Source of the DNA: Shinella kummerowiae
GTDB taxonomy: Bacteria > Pseudomonadota > Alphaproteobacteria > Rhizobiales > Rhizobiaceae
Assembly: GCF_009827055.1 (NCBI RefSeq)
Contig: NZ_WUMK01000005.1
Span: 310,001 to 374,000, forward strand
Direction of reading: 5' to 3'
Length of the DNA stretch: 64,000 bases
The notes under the pieces: generated by a model
The model's database searches: none
What the model saw: only the letters and a program-made list of their open reading frames with translations
What the model was told of the DNA's origin: nothing
Shown here: positions 1 through 8,078 of the stretch, in pieces
Position numbering within the stretch: position 1 is the first letter of the stretch
How the letters are laid out: each line of letters starts with the position of its first letter
Position numbers and translations under genes: made by a program

Positions 1-399
1 ATCATCCTGCCCGCCGCCGTGCTCGGCTTCTTCAGCCTCGCCTATATCGGCCGCATGACGCGCTCCTTCATGCTGGACCAGCTAAACCAGGAGTTCGTCA
101 CCACCGCCCGCGTCAAGGGCGTGCCGGAGCGGGTGGTGCTCTGGCGCCATGCCTTCAAGCCGATCCGCGTGCCGCTGATCACGGTCATCGGCCTGTCCTA
201 TGCCGGCCTGCTTGAAGGTTCGGTGATGATCGAGACGATCTTCTCCTGGCCGGGCATCGGCAACTATCTCACCGTGGCGCTCCTGAATGCGGACATGAAT
301 GCCGTGCTGGGCTCCACCCTCGTCATCGGCGCGGTTTTCGTCGGCATCAACAAGCTGTCCGACCTGAGCTACCGCATCCTCGATCCCCGCGCGCGATAG
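1..399 (+). CDS. Dipeptide/oligopeptide ABC importer permease, DppB type (5' end outside window)
   Basis: The reading frame is open from base 1, so only the C-terminal 132 residues are visible. They carry the cytoplasmic EAA-type coupling loop (ARVKGVPERVVLWRHAFKP), which contacts the ATPase, and then hydrophobic segments ending in the usual short basic tail (LDPRAR). In this family the protein forms half of the inner-membrane channel for peptides, nickel or related solutes. The next gene starts 9 bases downstream and is the partner permease, followed by two ATPases, so this is one operon running rightward. The substrate-binding protein must lie to the left of the window. Family assignment is firm; the substrate cannot be told. 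Confidence 0.9.
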   Translation: MILPAAVLGFFSLAYIGRMTRSFMLDQLNQEFVTTARVKGVPERVVLWRHAFKPIRVPLITVIGLSYAGLLEGSVMIETIFSWPGIGNYLTVALLNADMNAVLGSTLVIGAVFVGINKLSDLSYRILDPRAR

Positions 400-408
400 G
401 AGAGTCTC

Positions 409-1314
409 ATGGCAAACGTCACCGACTGGCTGCTTGACGATTCTCCCGCCTCGCGCATGCAGGCGCGGCTCGGTCGAACCTATCGTATCGTTCTGGCCCT
501 CGCGAAGAACCCGCTCGCCGTCGTCGGCGCGATCATCGTGGCGCTGCTGATCGTCACGGCGCTTGCTGCGCCGCTGATCGCCACGGCGGACCCGATCGCG
601 CAGAACCTGTCGCAGCGCCTGCTGCCGCCGAGCGCCGACCATTGGATGGGCACGGACGAACTCGGCCGCGATATCTGGTCGCGTGTCGTCTTCGGTTCGC
701 GCATCACGCTCACCATCGTGCTGCTCGTCGCAGTCATTGCCGCTCCCGTCGGGTTGGTGGTCGGCGCGGTTGCCGGTTATTTCGGCGGCTGGACCGACCG
801 CATCCTGATGGGTATCACTGACATCTTCCTCTCGATGCCGAAGCTCATCCTGGCGCTCGCCTTCGTCGCCGCGCTTGGTCCGGGCATTCAGAACGCCATC
901 ATCGCCATCGCCATCGCCGCCTGGCCGAGCTATGCGCGCATCGCGCGGGCCGAAACGCTGACATTCCGCAATTCGGAATTCATCGCCGCCGTCCAGCTTC
1001 AGGGCGCGTCCGCGACGCGGGTCATCGGACGGCATATCCTTCCGCTCTGCACCTCCTCGATGATCATCCGCGTGACGCTCGACATGGCGGGCATTATCCT
1101 CACGGCGGCCGGTCTCGGCTTCATCGGGCTCGGCGCGCAGCCGCCGCTGCCGGAATGGGGCGCGATGATCTCGCGCGGTCGCACCTTCATTGTCGATCAA
1201 TGGTGGGTCGCCACCATGCCGGGCTTTGCCATCATCCTCGTCAGCCTCGGCTTCTGCTTCCTTGGGGATGGATTACGCGATGTGCTCGATCCCAAGCAGG
1301 GAGAAAAGCAATGA
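409..1314 (+). CDS. Dipeptide/oligopeptide ABC importer permease, DppC type
   Basis: This 301-residue inner-membrane protein has the DppC layout: a short cytoplasmic N-terminus, a first membrane segment near residues 35-55, the family motif GTDELGRDIWSRVVFGSR around residues 83-100, and about five more membrane segments. The EAA loop is near residues 190-210 (IAAVQLQGASATRVIGRHILP). It pairs with the upstream DppB-type permease to form the channel. An AGGAGAG ribosome site precedes the ATG. Its stop overlaps the ATPase start in an ATGA arrangement, indicating translational coupling. The substrate is not identifiable. Confidence 0.93.
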   Translation: MANVTDWLLDDSPASRMQARLGRTYRIVLALAKNPLAVVGAIIVALLIVTALAAPLIATADPIAQNLSQRLLPPSADHWMGTDELGRDIWSRVVFGSRITLTIVLLVAVIAAPVGLVVGAVAGYFGGWTDRILMGITDIFLSMPKLILALAFVAALGPGIQNAIIAIAIAAWPSYARIARAETLTFRNSEFIAAVQLQGASATRVIGRHILPLCTSSMIIRVTLDMAGIILTAAGLGFIGLGAQPPLPEWGAMISRGRTFIVDQWWVATMPGFAIILVSLGFCFLGDGLRDVLDPKQGEKQ

Positions 1315-2144
1315 GTGCACTCCTCGATGTGAAAAACCTGCGCGTCAGCTTCCCGACACCGAGGGGACCGGTGGAGGTGGTGCGCGGCGTTTCCTTTACG
1401 CTCGGCCGCGAACGGCTCGGCATCGTTGGCGAGAGCGGCTCGGGCAAGTCGATGACCGGCCGCTCGATCCTCAAGCTGGTGCGCGCGCCCGGCAAGGTCA
1501 CGGCGGACCGGCTGTCCTTCGACGGTATCGAGCTGACGGCTCAGAGCGAGCGGCAGATGCGCGCCATCCGCGGCGCCCGCATCTCCATGGTCATGCAGGA
1601 TCCGAAATTCTCGCTCAACCCGGTCATGACCATTGGCGAGCAGATCGCCGAGGCCCTGCTCACGCACCAGACGCTGCCGCGCAGCGAAATCCGCGCCCGT
1701 GTGTTCGCCATGCTGGAATCCGTGCGCATCAATGATCCGGAACGCGTCGCAAAGCTCTATCCGCACGAAGTGTCGGGCGGCATGGGCCAGCGCGTCATGA
1801 TCGCCATGATGCTGATCCCCGAACCCGACCTGCTCATCGCCGACGAACCGACCTCGGCGCTCGACGTCTCGGTGCAGGCACAGGTGCTCGACATCATCAA
1901 CGAGCAGATCGTCGGCAAGGGCATGGGGCTGATCCTGATAAGCCACGACCTCAACCTCGTCGCCTCCTATTGCGACCGCATCCTCGTCATGTATCGCGGC
2001 GAGGTGGTGGAGGCGTGCAAGGCCTCCGAACTCGGGCAGACGAAACACCCCTATACGCGCGGGCTGCTCGCCGCCATGCCGCGCATCGATGAAAACCGCG
2101 ACGAGCTTCCCGTGCTCGACCGCAGCGCCTGGGCCACCGCATGA
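1311..2144 (+). CDS. Dipeptide ABC importer ATP-binding protein, DppD type
   Basis: A 277-residue ABC ATPase that energises the importer. All motifs are intact: Walker A GESGSGKS, Q-loop VMQDPKFSLNP, signature VSGGMGQR, Walker B LLIADEPTSALD and switch histidine in ISHDLN. The start at 1311 overlaps the preceding TGA by ATGA; a longer in-frame extension to 1155 lies inside the permease gene and is not used. The C-terminus has the typical KHPYTRGLLAAMP segment of the oligopeptide subfamily, but the tail stops soon after it, so the usual cysteine-bearing C-terminal extension is absent. It would act as a heterodimer with the next ATPase. Confidence 0.93.
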   Translation: MSALLDVKNLRVSFPTPRGPVEVVRGVSFTLGRERLGIVGESGSGKSMTGRSILKLVRAPGKVTADRLSFDGIELTAQSERQMRAIRGARISMVMQDPKFSLNPVMTIGEQIAEALLTHQTLPRSEIRARVFAMLESVRINDPERVAKLYPHEVSGGMGQRVMIAMMLIPEPDLLIADEPTSALDVSVQAQVLDIINEQIVGKGMGLILISHDLNLVASYCDRILVMYRGEVVEACKASELGQTKHPYTRGLLAAMPRIDENRDELPVLDRSAWATA

Positions 2145-2890
2145 CCGCCATCTCGCTGAAGAATCTCGATATTTCCTATGGTCATACGCAGATCACGCAC
2201 GGCGTGACGCTGGACATTGCTGCGGGCGCGAGTTTTGCCCTTGTCGGGGAAAGCGGCTCCGGCAAATCCACCGTGCTGAAGGCCATTGCCGGTCTTGCCC
2301 CGCAATGGAAGGGCGACATCGCCGTCAACGGCAAACCGCGCAGCCACGGCATCGACCGCGGTTTCTCGAAAATGTGCCAGATGGTGTTTCAGGATCCCTA
2401 TGGCTCGCTGCACCCGCGTAAGACCATCGATACGACCCTGTCCGAACCGCTGGACATCCACGGCATCGGCAACCAGGGCAAGCGTGTGGAGGAAACCATG
2501 GCAGCGGTCGGTCTCGACCGGCGCTTCCGTTTCCGCTTCCCGCACCAGCTTTCCGGCGGCCAGCGCCAGCGCGTGGCGATTGCCCGCGCCTTGATGCTGG
2601 AGCCGCGTATCCTTCTGCTGGACGAGCCGACATCGGCGCTCGATGTCTCCGTCCAGGCCGAAATCCTCAACCTCCTCAAGCGCCTGCGCCGCGAGCAGGG
2701 CCTCACCTATCTCATGGTGACGCACAACCTGCCCGTCGTCTCGTTCCTTTGTGACCGGCTCGCGGTCATGCGGGGCGGGCGCATCGTCGAGGTCGCGGAT
2801 GTCGCGCAGCTCAAGGCGGGAACGCTTGTCGATCCCTATTCGCGCGAGCTGCTCGCCGCCAACAAAGGCCATGCGCTGGAGAGCGCATAA
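2141..2890 (+). CDS. Dipeptide ABC importer ATP-binding protein, DppF type
   Basis: This is the second ATPase of the importer, 249 residues, coupled to the first by an ATGA overlap. It has Walker A GESGSGKS, Q-loop VFQDPYGSLHP, signature LSGGQRQR, Walker B LLLDEPTSALD and the switch histidine in VTHNLP. It is shorter than DppF of enteric bacteria (about 330 residues) and lacks the C-terminal oligopeptide-family extension, as does its partner, so the short form seems to be a property of this system rather than a truncation. The partner pairing (DPYGSLHP versus DPKFSLNP Q-loops) is typical of this heterodimeric class. Confidence 0.92.
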   Translation: MTAISLKNLDISYGHTQITHGVTLDIAAGASFALVGESGSGKSTVLKAIAGLAPQWKGDIAVNGKPRSHGIDRGFSKMCQMVFQDPYGSLHPRKTIDTTLSEPLDIHGIGNQGKRVEETMAAVGLDRRFRFRFPHQLSGGQRQRVAIARALMLEPRILLLDEPTSALDVSVQAEILNLLKRLRREQGLTYLMVTHNLPVVSFLCDRLAVMRGGRIVEVADVAQLKAGTLVDPYSRELLAANKGHALESA

Positions 2891-2914
2891 ACCATACAGT
2901 CCAGGAAAATTGCC

Positions 2915-3412
2915 ATGACGACCGACCACACCGCAGCCCTTGCCGCGTTCGACCACGCCATTGCCACCGGGAAAGGCCCCGGCGCCGCCTATGTTGCGCT
3001 TGAAAAGCTCACGCAGGCCGTCGTTGGTGTCAAACTCTTCACGGTCATGGAAGCGAACATGGCGGAAGGAATCTCCAGCCGCTCCTATTCGTCGGACCCT
3101 GAAAGCTATCCCGTCTCCGGCAGCAAGCCGATCAACCGCACGCACTGGTTCGATGCCGTCCATGTCGAGCGCCGGCCGTTCGTCGCCAACACGATCGCCG
3201 ACATTGCCACGGTCTTCCCGGACCATGAGCAGATCTGGTCGCTCGGCTGCGGCTCGGTGGTCAACCTGCCGATCTTCATCGCCGATGACTTCATGGGCAC
3301 GATGAACATTCTGCACGAAGAGCACTTCTACACGCCGGAGCGTGTGAAGCGGGTGATGGAGGTGCTTGCGATCCCCGCCAAGCTCGCCTTCCTGGCATCG
3401 CCGCGCATCTAA
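2915..3412 (+). CDS. GAF-domain protein, last gene of the peptide-importer operon
   Basis: A soluble protein of 165 residues starting 24 bases after the ATPase, with an AGGA ribosome site. Most of its length resembles a single GAF domain: an N-terminal helix (residues 1-25), a central part with LGCGSVVNLPIF around residues 110-121, and a final strand-turn-helix (GTMNILHEEHFYTPERV). GAF domains bind small molecules such as amino-acid-derived or cyclic compounds. There is no attached kinase, cyclase or DNA-binding domain, so it is either a sensor acting on another protein or a small-molecule binder or enzyme. Its position suggests that it handles or senses the imported compound; this is inference. 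Confidence 0.75.
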   Translation: MTTDHTAALAAFDHAIATGKGPGAAYVALEKLTQAVVGVKLFTVMEANMAEGISSRSYSSDPESYPVSGSKPINRTHWFDAVHVERRPFVANTIADIATVFPDHEQIWSLGCGSVVNLPIFIADDFMGTMNILHEEHFYTPERVKRVMEVLAIPAKLAFLASPRI

Positions 3413-3604
3413 ATGCGACTTGCAAAGGCCGGAGAGGAAGAGGTTAATTTTCCTCTCGCAGCATCAAGACAATTGTAATTGTATATTAACATCGATTTAA
3501 CTCAAATTGCTCATGTGCCAATTTAACCATTGGCTTCCCGCACCATCGAATGCAGGCTCCAGCGTACGGGTACAGACAAAAGCCCGATTTTTACCCTGCC
3601 ATTC
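3413..3604. other. Intergenic region with a short inverted repeat and AT-rich leader
   Basis: Between the GAF gene and the FtsI paralogue there is an 8-bp perfect inverted repeat (GAGAGGAA at 3432-3439, TTCCTCTC at 3450-3457). It has no downstream T-run, so it is at best a weak terminator. It is followed by an AT-rich stretch at 3467-3525 that probably contains the promoter of the next gene. I could not settle on specific -35 and -10 boxes. Confidence 0.3.
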
Positions 3605-5365
3605 ATGGGTTGGTTCGGAATGATCGCACTCGTCATCCGGCTGAAAAGCCGTGCGCACTTTGCCGTGCAAAGCAAAAATGGCGCCTTCATCGGCAGCGGG
3701 CGCCGCCGGAAGGACGCACGGCAGCGGATCGGTATCCTGATTGCTATTTTTGCCGTTGCCTTCCTGGCAGTCGGTGGCCGTCTCATCCAGTACGGTCTTG
3801 ACGAGGTCACGGCCACGGCATCGCTGCAGGGCGATCTCAGCGCCATGGCCTCCCGCCCGGACATCCTCGATCGCAACGGCCTGATGCTGGCGACCGATCT
3901 CGACATGGTGTCGCTTTATGCCGAGCCGCGCAGGATCATCGATCCGGACGAGGCCATCGAGAAGCTGGCGACCGTCATCCCGAACCTCGATTGGAGCGAG
4001 ACGAACAGGAGGCTTCGCTCCGGCACGGCCTTCCAGTGGCTGCGACGTCACCTGACCCCGCGCCAGCAGGCGGACATCATGGCGCTTGGCATTCCCGGCC
4101 TCGGTTTCCGGCCGGAGAAACGGCGCTTCTATCCGGGCGGCGCCATAGCCTCCCACATCGTCGGCCACGTCAATATCGACAATATGGGCCTTGCCGGGAT
4201 GGAACGCTATCTCGACCAGCAGGGTCTCATCGCCCTTCGCGAGGCCGGCCTGACGGGCGGGATGGCGCTTGAGCCCGTGCGCCTGTCGATCGATCTGCGC
4301 GTCCAGGCCATCGTGCGCGACGTGGTGGCGAAGGCGATGACGGATTATCAGGCCGAAGCGGCGGGCGCCGTGGTCCTGGATGTCGAGACCGGCGAGGTTC
4401 TCGCCATGGCGTCGGTACCGGATTACGACCCGAACGTGCCCTCGCGCCAGCTTGCAGACGGCAGCGTCGACAAGGAATACGAAAAGGGTTGGTTCAACCG
4501 GATGAGCAACGCGACATTCGAGATGGGGTCGACCTTCAAGGCCTTCACGCTTGCCATGGGGCTGGATGCCGGCAGCATCAACCTCAATTCGGTCATCGAC
4601 GCAACGCGGCCGATCCGCATGGGCGGTTTCACCATCAAGGATTTCCGCGGAAAGAGACGGCCCCTCTCGATCCCGGAAGTGTTTCAGTATTCCTCCAACA
4701 TCGGAACAGCGACCATTGCCGATATGGTGGGGATCGAGGGTCACCAGGCATTTTTGACGAAGCTCGGGCTTCTCACCCGGATGGATACGGAAATGCCTGG
4801 CATCGCGACACCCACGCAGCCGCGGACCTGGCGGAAGATCAACTCGGCGACGATTTCCTACGGTCACGGTGCCGCCACCACGCCGCTGCAAACCGCCGTC
4901 GCCGCGGCGGCCCTGCTCAATGGCGGGAGCCTGATTTCTCCGACATTCATGCCCCGCAGCCGTGAACAGGCAGCGGGCGGTGCCGTGCAGGTTCTCGCCG
5001 AAAAAACCAGCGCGGACATGCGCTATCTCTTCACCTGGAACGGCCTGAACGGATCTGGCCGCAGTGCCCAGGTTCCGGGCTTTCGCGTCGGCGGAAAGAC
5101 CGGTACGGCCGACAAGGTGATCAATGGTCGTTATGCGACGAACATCAATTTCAACGCCTTCCTTGCCGGCTTCCCGATGGATAAGCCGCGTTACGTCGTG
5201 CTCTCCATTGTCGACGCGCCGCTGACGGGCGAGAGAGGCGGGCGGCTGGCCGCCTATACGGCCGGCCCTGTCGTTCGCGAGATCATTCGACGCAGCGGCG
5301 CAATGCTCGGTGTGCAATCCCGCTTCGGCACTGAGGACGATCCGCAATTGCTGATCGATTATTGA
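3605..5365 (+). CDS. FtsI/PBP3-type peptidoglycan D,D-transpeptidase, isolated paralogue
   Basis: A class B penicillin-binding protein, about 586 residues from the ATG at 3605. It has a short cytoplasmic tail, one membrane anchor (residues ~43-65), a dimerisation/pedestal domain, and a transpeptidase domain with every catalytic motif: S309-T-F-K312 (active-site serine), S363-S-N365 and K498-T-G500. It cross-links septal peptidoglycan in the periplasm. The N-terminus (RLKSRAHFAVQ) resembles rhizobial FtsI proteins. Normally ftsI sits in the dcw cell-division cluster next to mraW, ftsL and murE; none of these are here, so this looks like a second copy. The start is uncertain: TTG 3530 and ATG 3620 are in frame, and no strong ribosome site decides. 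Confidence 0.88.
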   Translation: MGWFGMIALVIRLKSRAHFAVQSKNGAFIGSGRRRKDARQRIGILIAIFAVAFLAVGGRLIQYGLDEVTATASLQGDLSAMASRPDILDRNGLMLATDLDMVSLYAEPRRIIDPDEAIEKLATVIPNLDWSETNRRLRSGTAFQWLRRHLTPRQQADIMALGIPGLGFRPEKRRFYPGGAIASHIVGHVNIDNMGLAGMERYLDQQGLIALREAGLTGGMALEPVRLSIDLRVQAIVRDVVAKAMTDYQAEAAGAVVLDVETGEVLAMASVPDYDPNVPSRQLADGSVDKEYEKGWFNRMSNATFEMGSTFKAFTLAMGLDAGSINLNSVIDATRPIRMGGFTIKDFRGKRRPLSIPEVFQYSSNIGTATIADMVGIEGHQAFLTKLGLLTRMDTEMPGIATPTQPRTWRKINSATISYGHGAATTPLQTAVAAAALLNGGSLISPTFMPRSREQAAGGAVQVLAEKTSADMRYLFTWNGLNGSGRSAQVPGFRVGGKTGTADKVINGRYATNINFNAFLAGFPMDKPRYVVLSIVDAPLTGERGGRLAAYTAGPVVREIIRRSGAMLGVQSRFGTEDDPQLLIDY

Positions 5366-5463
5366 GTTTAGGTTCGCTGCATCGGGGAACCTGATGCTGC
5401 GAGCGAGGCGTCGCGACTATACCTTTTCGTGGACCTCGTTGCGTTTCGGCAAACTCCGGCAAT

Positions 5464-5988
5464 CTAGAAACGGTAGTGGAGCCGCACACAGCCCTGATCC
5501 AGCGTTTGCGCACTGATAAGCGTCGGGCTGGCTGAAAATCCGGTCGTCGGGAAGAGCCGGGGGCCGTCTCCCAGCATTTCTGGAATGACATAGATTTCGA
5601 TCTCGTCGAGCGCGTTGCGCTCGAGGAAGGCCATTTGCAACTGGCCGCCGCCCACCATCCACACGTCACCGTCGTCCAGTGCGCGAAGCTCTGCAATCAA
5701 CGTGTCGACGTCGCCGCGCACCTTGAGCGGTCCCTTGGGCTCGTCAATGGGTCGCGAGGTTACGACGAACACCCGCTGTTCGCCGTAGGCCCAGGGGGAT
5801 GGCTCGTTTGCAATGAAATCATAGGTGCCTCGCCCCATGACGATCGTGCGGATGCGCTTGATGAAGGTGCGGTAATCATGCTCACCCAGATCCATGCTGT
5901 CATATTTGAACAGCCAATCGAGATTGTCGTCTGCGGTGGCGATATAACCATCGAGACTGGTGGCGATGTATCCTAGGATCCGGGCCAT
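5464..5988 (-). CDS. Dihydrofolate reductase-family protein (RibD C-terminal-like)
   Basis: A protein of 174 residues with the DHFR-like fold of the RibD C-terminal family: N-terminal strand and substrate loop IATSLDGYIATADDNLDW, the NADPH-binding segment IVMGRGTYDF, the VVTSRP strand and the dinucleotide motif VWMVGGGQLQMAFL. These proteins are NADPH-dependent reductases; members of this stand-alone subfamily are mostly uncharacterised and are unlikely to be the main folate enzyme. The gene is preceded by a strong AGGAGG ribosome site and is divergent from a TetR-family regulator 45 bases away, the usual arrangement for a regulator that controls its neighbour and senses a xenobiotic or metabolite. 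Confidence 0.85.
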   Translation of the reverse strand: MARILGYIATSLDGYIATADDNLDWLFKYDSMDLGEHDYRTFIKRIRTIVMGRGTYDFIANEPSPWAYGEQRVFVVTSRPIDEPKGPLKVRGDVDTLIAELRALDDGDVWMVGGGQLQMAFLERNALDEIEIYVIPEMLGDGPRLFPTTGFSASPTLISAQTLDQGCVRLHYRF

Positions 5989-6033
5989 GGAAGCCTCCTT
6001 GAATAATAAACGAATGTATATTTATATATAGCC
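5989..6033. promoter_or_regulatory. Divergent promoter region between the reductase and the TetR regulator
   Basis: Only 45 bases separate the two divergent start codons. The middle is AT-rich (AATAATAAACG followed by TGTATATTTATATATA) and contains an imperfect inverted repeat, TAAACGAA-TG-TATATTTA, at about 6006-6023. It is the natural candidate for a TetR operator overlapping both promoters. The TetR ATG has no visible Shine-Dalgarno sequence, so that transcript may be leaderless or poorly translated. The operator call is inference. Confidence 0.4.
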
Positions 6034-6612
6034 ATGGCAAGACGCAAGACAATCCCCGACGCGCAGGTTCTCGACGCGCTTCTCGACGCCTTGATGGAAA
6101 CCGGTCCGGCCGGACTGACATTCGCCCGCGCCGCGCAAGCGGCAGGGCTTTCGGCGGCCACCCTGGTGCAGCGTTACGGCGACCGCGATGCATTGGTGCA
6201 GGCCATCCTGTTGCGGGCCTGGGACTGCCTGGACGTGGCGACGGCGGTTGCGGATGAGCAAGAGGCATCGACACCGGAAGGCGCGATTGCCCTCCTCCTG
6301 CGGCTCATGGCGCCGGAGAGCGCGGAACGCGACGCCACGGATGGCCTGTTGCTGCTGAGGGAAGATATTCGCAACCCGACGCTGCGCGCCCGCGGCGCGG
6401 CCTGGGGGCAGCAGCTTGCGGACGCTCTCGGCCGGCGCCTGTCGCCGGATCCGGAAGAGGGACGGCGCCTTGGCTGGCAGATGGCCAGCATCTGGCAGGG
6501 TGCCCATACCTGGTGGGCATTCACGCGTCAGGACACGGCGGAACGGGCAATACGAAAAGCGTTGGAGGAATGGGTGAGAGACGCGGTGGAGCCAAAGGAC
6601 ACGACAGCGTAG
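6034..6612 (+). CDS. TetR/AcrR-family transcriptional regulator
   Basis: A repressor-type DNA-binding protein of 192 residues. The N-terminal helix-turn-helix covers residues ~8-52 (LDALMETGPAGLTFARAAQ, then GLSAATLVQRYGDRDALVQ), followed by an all-helical ligand-binding and dimerisation domain with several tryptophans in its last third. It most likely represses the divergent DHFR-family reductase gene and itself. No efflux pump is adjacent. The inducer is unknown. Confidence 0.88.
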   Translation: MARRKTIPDAQVLDALLDALMETGPAGLTFARAAQAAGLSAATLVQRYGDRDALVQAILLRAWDCLDVATAVADEQEASTPEGAIALLLRLMAPESAERDATDGLLLLREDIRNPTLRARGAAWGQQLADALGRRLSPDPEEGRRLGWQMASIWQGAHTWWAFTRQDTAERAIRKALEEWVRDAVEPKDTTA

Positions 6613-6745
6613 GCCAAGGCTACAGCGATCCGTCGGCGCCGGTGTGTACCAGCGCCACCATGGTCGTGCCTGCTGAACGCAGCGTGGCGACGTTCAGCAT
6701 GGATTCCGGTGCGGCGGCAGCGCCAACCCGGCCCCTCGACCTGGG

Positions 6746-7915
6746 CTATGACGCCGATGTTAGCCTGACATTGCCGCCATGGCCGCCGCCGCCGAAAACC
6801 TGGTGTTCGCCGAAGGACGCGCGCAACTGGTTGCGCGGACCGGGCAGGCCGAGTTCCGGGAAAAGCAGTTCCGAGACGCGGTAGGCCTCTTCCACATGCG
6901 GATAGCCGGAGGCGATCACGGTGTCGATACCGAGCGCCTGATACTCGCGAAGCCGCGCGGCGACCGTCTTTGGCGATCCCACCAATGCAGTGCCGGCGCC
7001 CGAACGCACCAGCCCGATGCCGGCCCAGAGGTTCGGTGACACTTCCAGCTTGTCGCGGCGGCCGTTGTGCAGGGCCACCATGCGGGCCTGGCCGACGGAG
7101 TCCGAGCTCTTGGTCAGGACTTCCTGCGCCGAGGCGATGGCTTCGTCGGAGAGTTTCGAGATCAGCCGGTCGGCGGCATCCCAGGCTTCATCGTCCGTTT
7201 CGCGCACGATGAAATGCAGGCGGATGCCGAACGTCGCCTCGCGACCCTTCGCGGCTGCGGCCTTGCGGGCATGGGCAATCTTCTCCGCCACCTGTGCCGG
7301 CGGTTCTCCCCAGGTCAGGTACTTGTCGACGAGGCCGCCGGCAAAGTCGATCGCGGCATCCGATGAGCCACCGAAATAGATCGGCGGGCGCGGCTGCTGC
7401 ACCGGCGGCAGGCCGAGGCGCGCGTCGATGGCCTTGATGTATTTGCCGTCCAGCGTCGATTGGCCGGTCTCGATCAGTTCGTTGAAAACGTGGAAGAATT
7501 CGGCGGCGTGGTCGTAGCGTTCATCATGCGGCAGGAAAATGCCGTCGCCGGCCAATTCCTGCGCGCTGCCGCCCACCACGATGTTCAGCAACAGCCGTCC
7601 ATTGGAGACGCGATCGAGGGTGGAGGCCAGGCGGGCATAATAAGCCGGCGTCGCCGTACCGGGGCGGATGGCGACCAAAAATTTCAGCCTCTCCGTGCGG
7701 GCGGCAAGGTCAGCGGCAAGGACGAAGGATTCTTCGCACGCCGCGCCGACCGGGATGAGCACGCCCGAATAGCCGAGGCGGTCGACGGCAACGGCGATCT
7801 CGCGAAAATAGCCCGGATCCGGCGGACGGCTCAGCGCGTCCGAGCCGAGATAGGCGCCATCGCCGGAACTCGGGATGAACCACAGGAAGTCGAGGGGCTG
7901 GTCGGTTTTGCTCAT
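6746..7915 (-). CDS. ssuD: FMNH2-dependent alkanesulfonate monooxygenase, SsuD type
   Basis: A luciferase-like TIM-barrel enzyme of 389 residues. It oxidises the C-S bond of alkanesulfonates with FMNH2 and O2, giving an aldehyde and sulfite, and needs a separate flavin reductase, which is not in this window. Family signatures seen are [16 protein letters not shown] at the N-terminus, the strand [20 protein letters not shown], the glycine-rich [26 protein letters not shown] and [13 protein letters not shown]. The C-terminus ends in a Gly/His-rich tail ([11 protein letters not shown]) as in SsuD. It stands at the left edge of the sulfur island and has its own upstream region with the shared island motif (7991-8010), so it is probably transcribed separately from the permease operon behind it. 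Confidence 0.9.
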   Translation of the reverse strand: MSKTDQPLDFLWFIPSSGDGAYLGSDALSRPPDPGYFREIAVAVDRLGYSGVLIPVGAACEESFVLAADLAARTERLKFLVAIRPGTATPAYYARLASTLDRVSNGRLLLNIVVGGSAQELAGDGIFLPHDERYDHAAEFFHVFNELIETGQSTLDGKYIKAIDARLGLPPVQQPRPPIYFGGSSDAAIDFAGGLVDKYLTWGEPPAQVAEKIAHARKAAAAKGREATFGIRLHFIVRETDDEAWDAADRLISKLSDEAIASAQEVLTKSSDSVGQARMVALHNGRRDKLEVSPNLWAGIGLVRSGAGTALVGSPKTVAARLREYQALGIDTVIASGYPHVEEAYRVSELLFPELGLPGPRNQLRASFGEHQVFGGGGHGGNVRLTSAS

Positions 7916-7984
7916 GAATAGGGTCCTGCCGGTCGTCTGGAGAGGTCACGCATGCCCGGTAGACGTGCGGTTGGGTGCAGAATA

Positions 7985-8020
7985 ATTAAGTCTATAGTTT
8001 CTGTAAGGAATATCATTCCA
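7985..8020. promoter_or_regulatory. Candidate sulfur-island operator/promoter motif, copy A (upstream of ssuD)
   Basis: On the + strand TCTATA (7991-7996) is separated by one base from TTTCTGTA (7998-8005). The pair TCTATA...TTnCTGTA recurs in front of four other transcription units of this sulfur island (near 11440, 12215, 16905 and 19510). The block lies 76 bases from the ssuD ATG, in a region otherwise free of genes. A role as operator is inferred from the recurrence alone. Confidence 0.45.
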
Positions 8021-8078
8021 TGGTGAGCGCTACCTTGGGATTATTCGTCGCCGTCTGGCATGTGCCGGCAGGTCTCGG

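Noticed and set aside
3497-5347. A 616-residue open frame antisense to the FtsI paralogue
   Set aside because: Composition is Arg/His/Gly/Asp-rich shadow sequence, with no family motif; the opposite strand encodes a clear transpeptidase.
6513-6884. 123-residue frame between the TetR gene and ssuD
   Set aside because: It overlaps the 3' parts of both real genes, has no ribosome site and looks like low-complexity shadow sequence.
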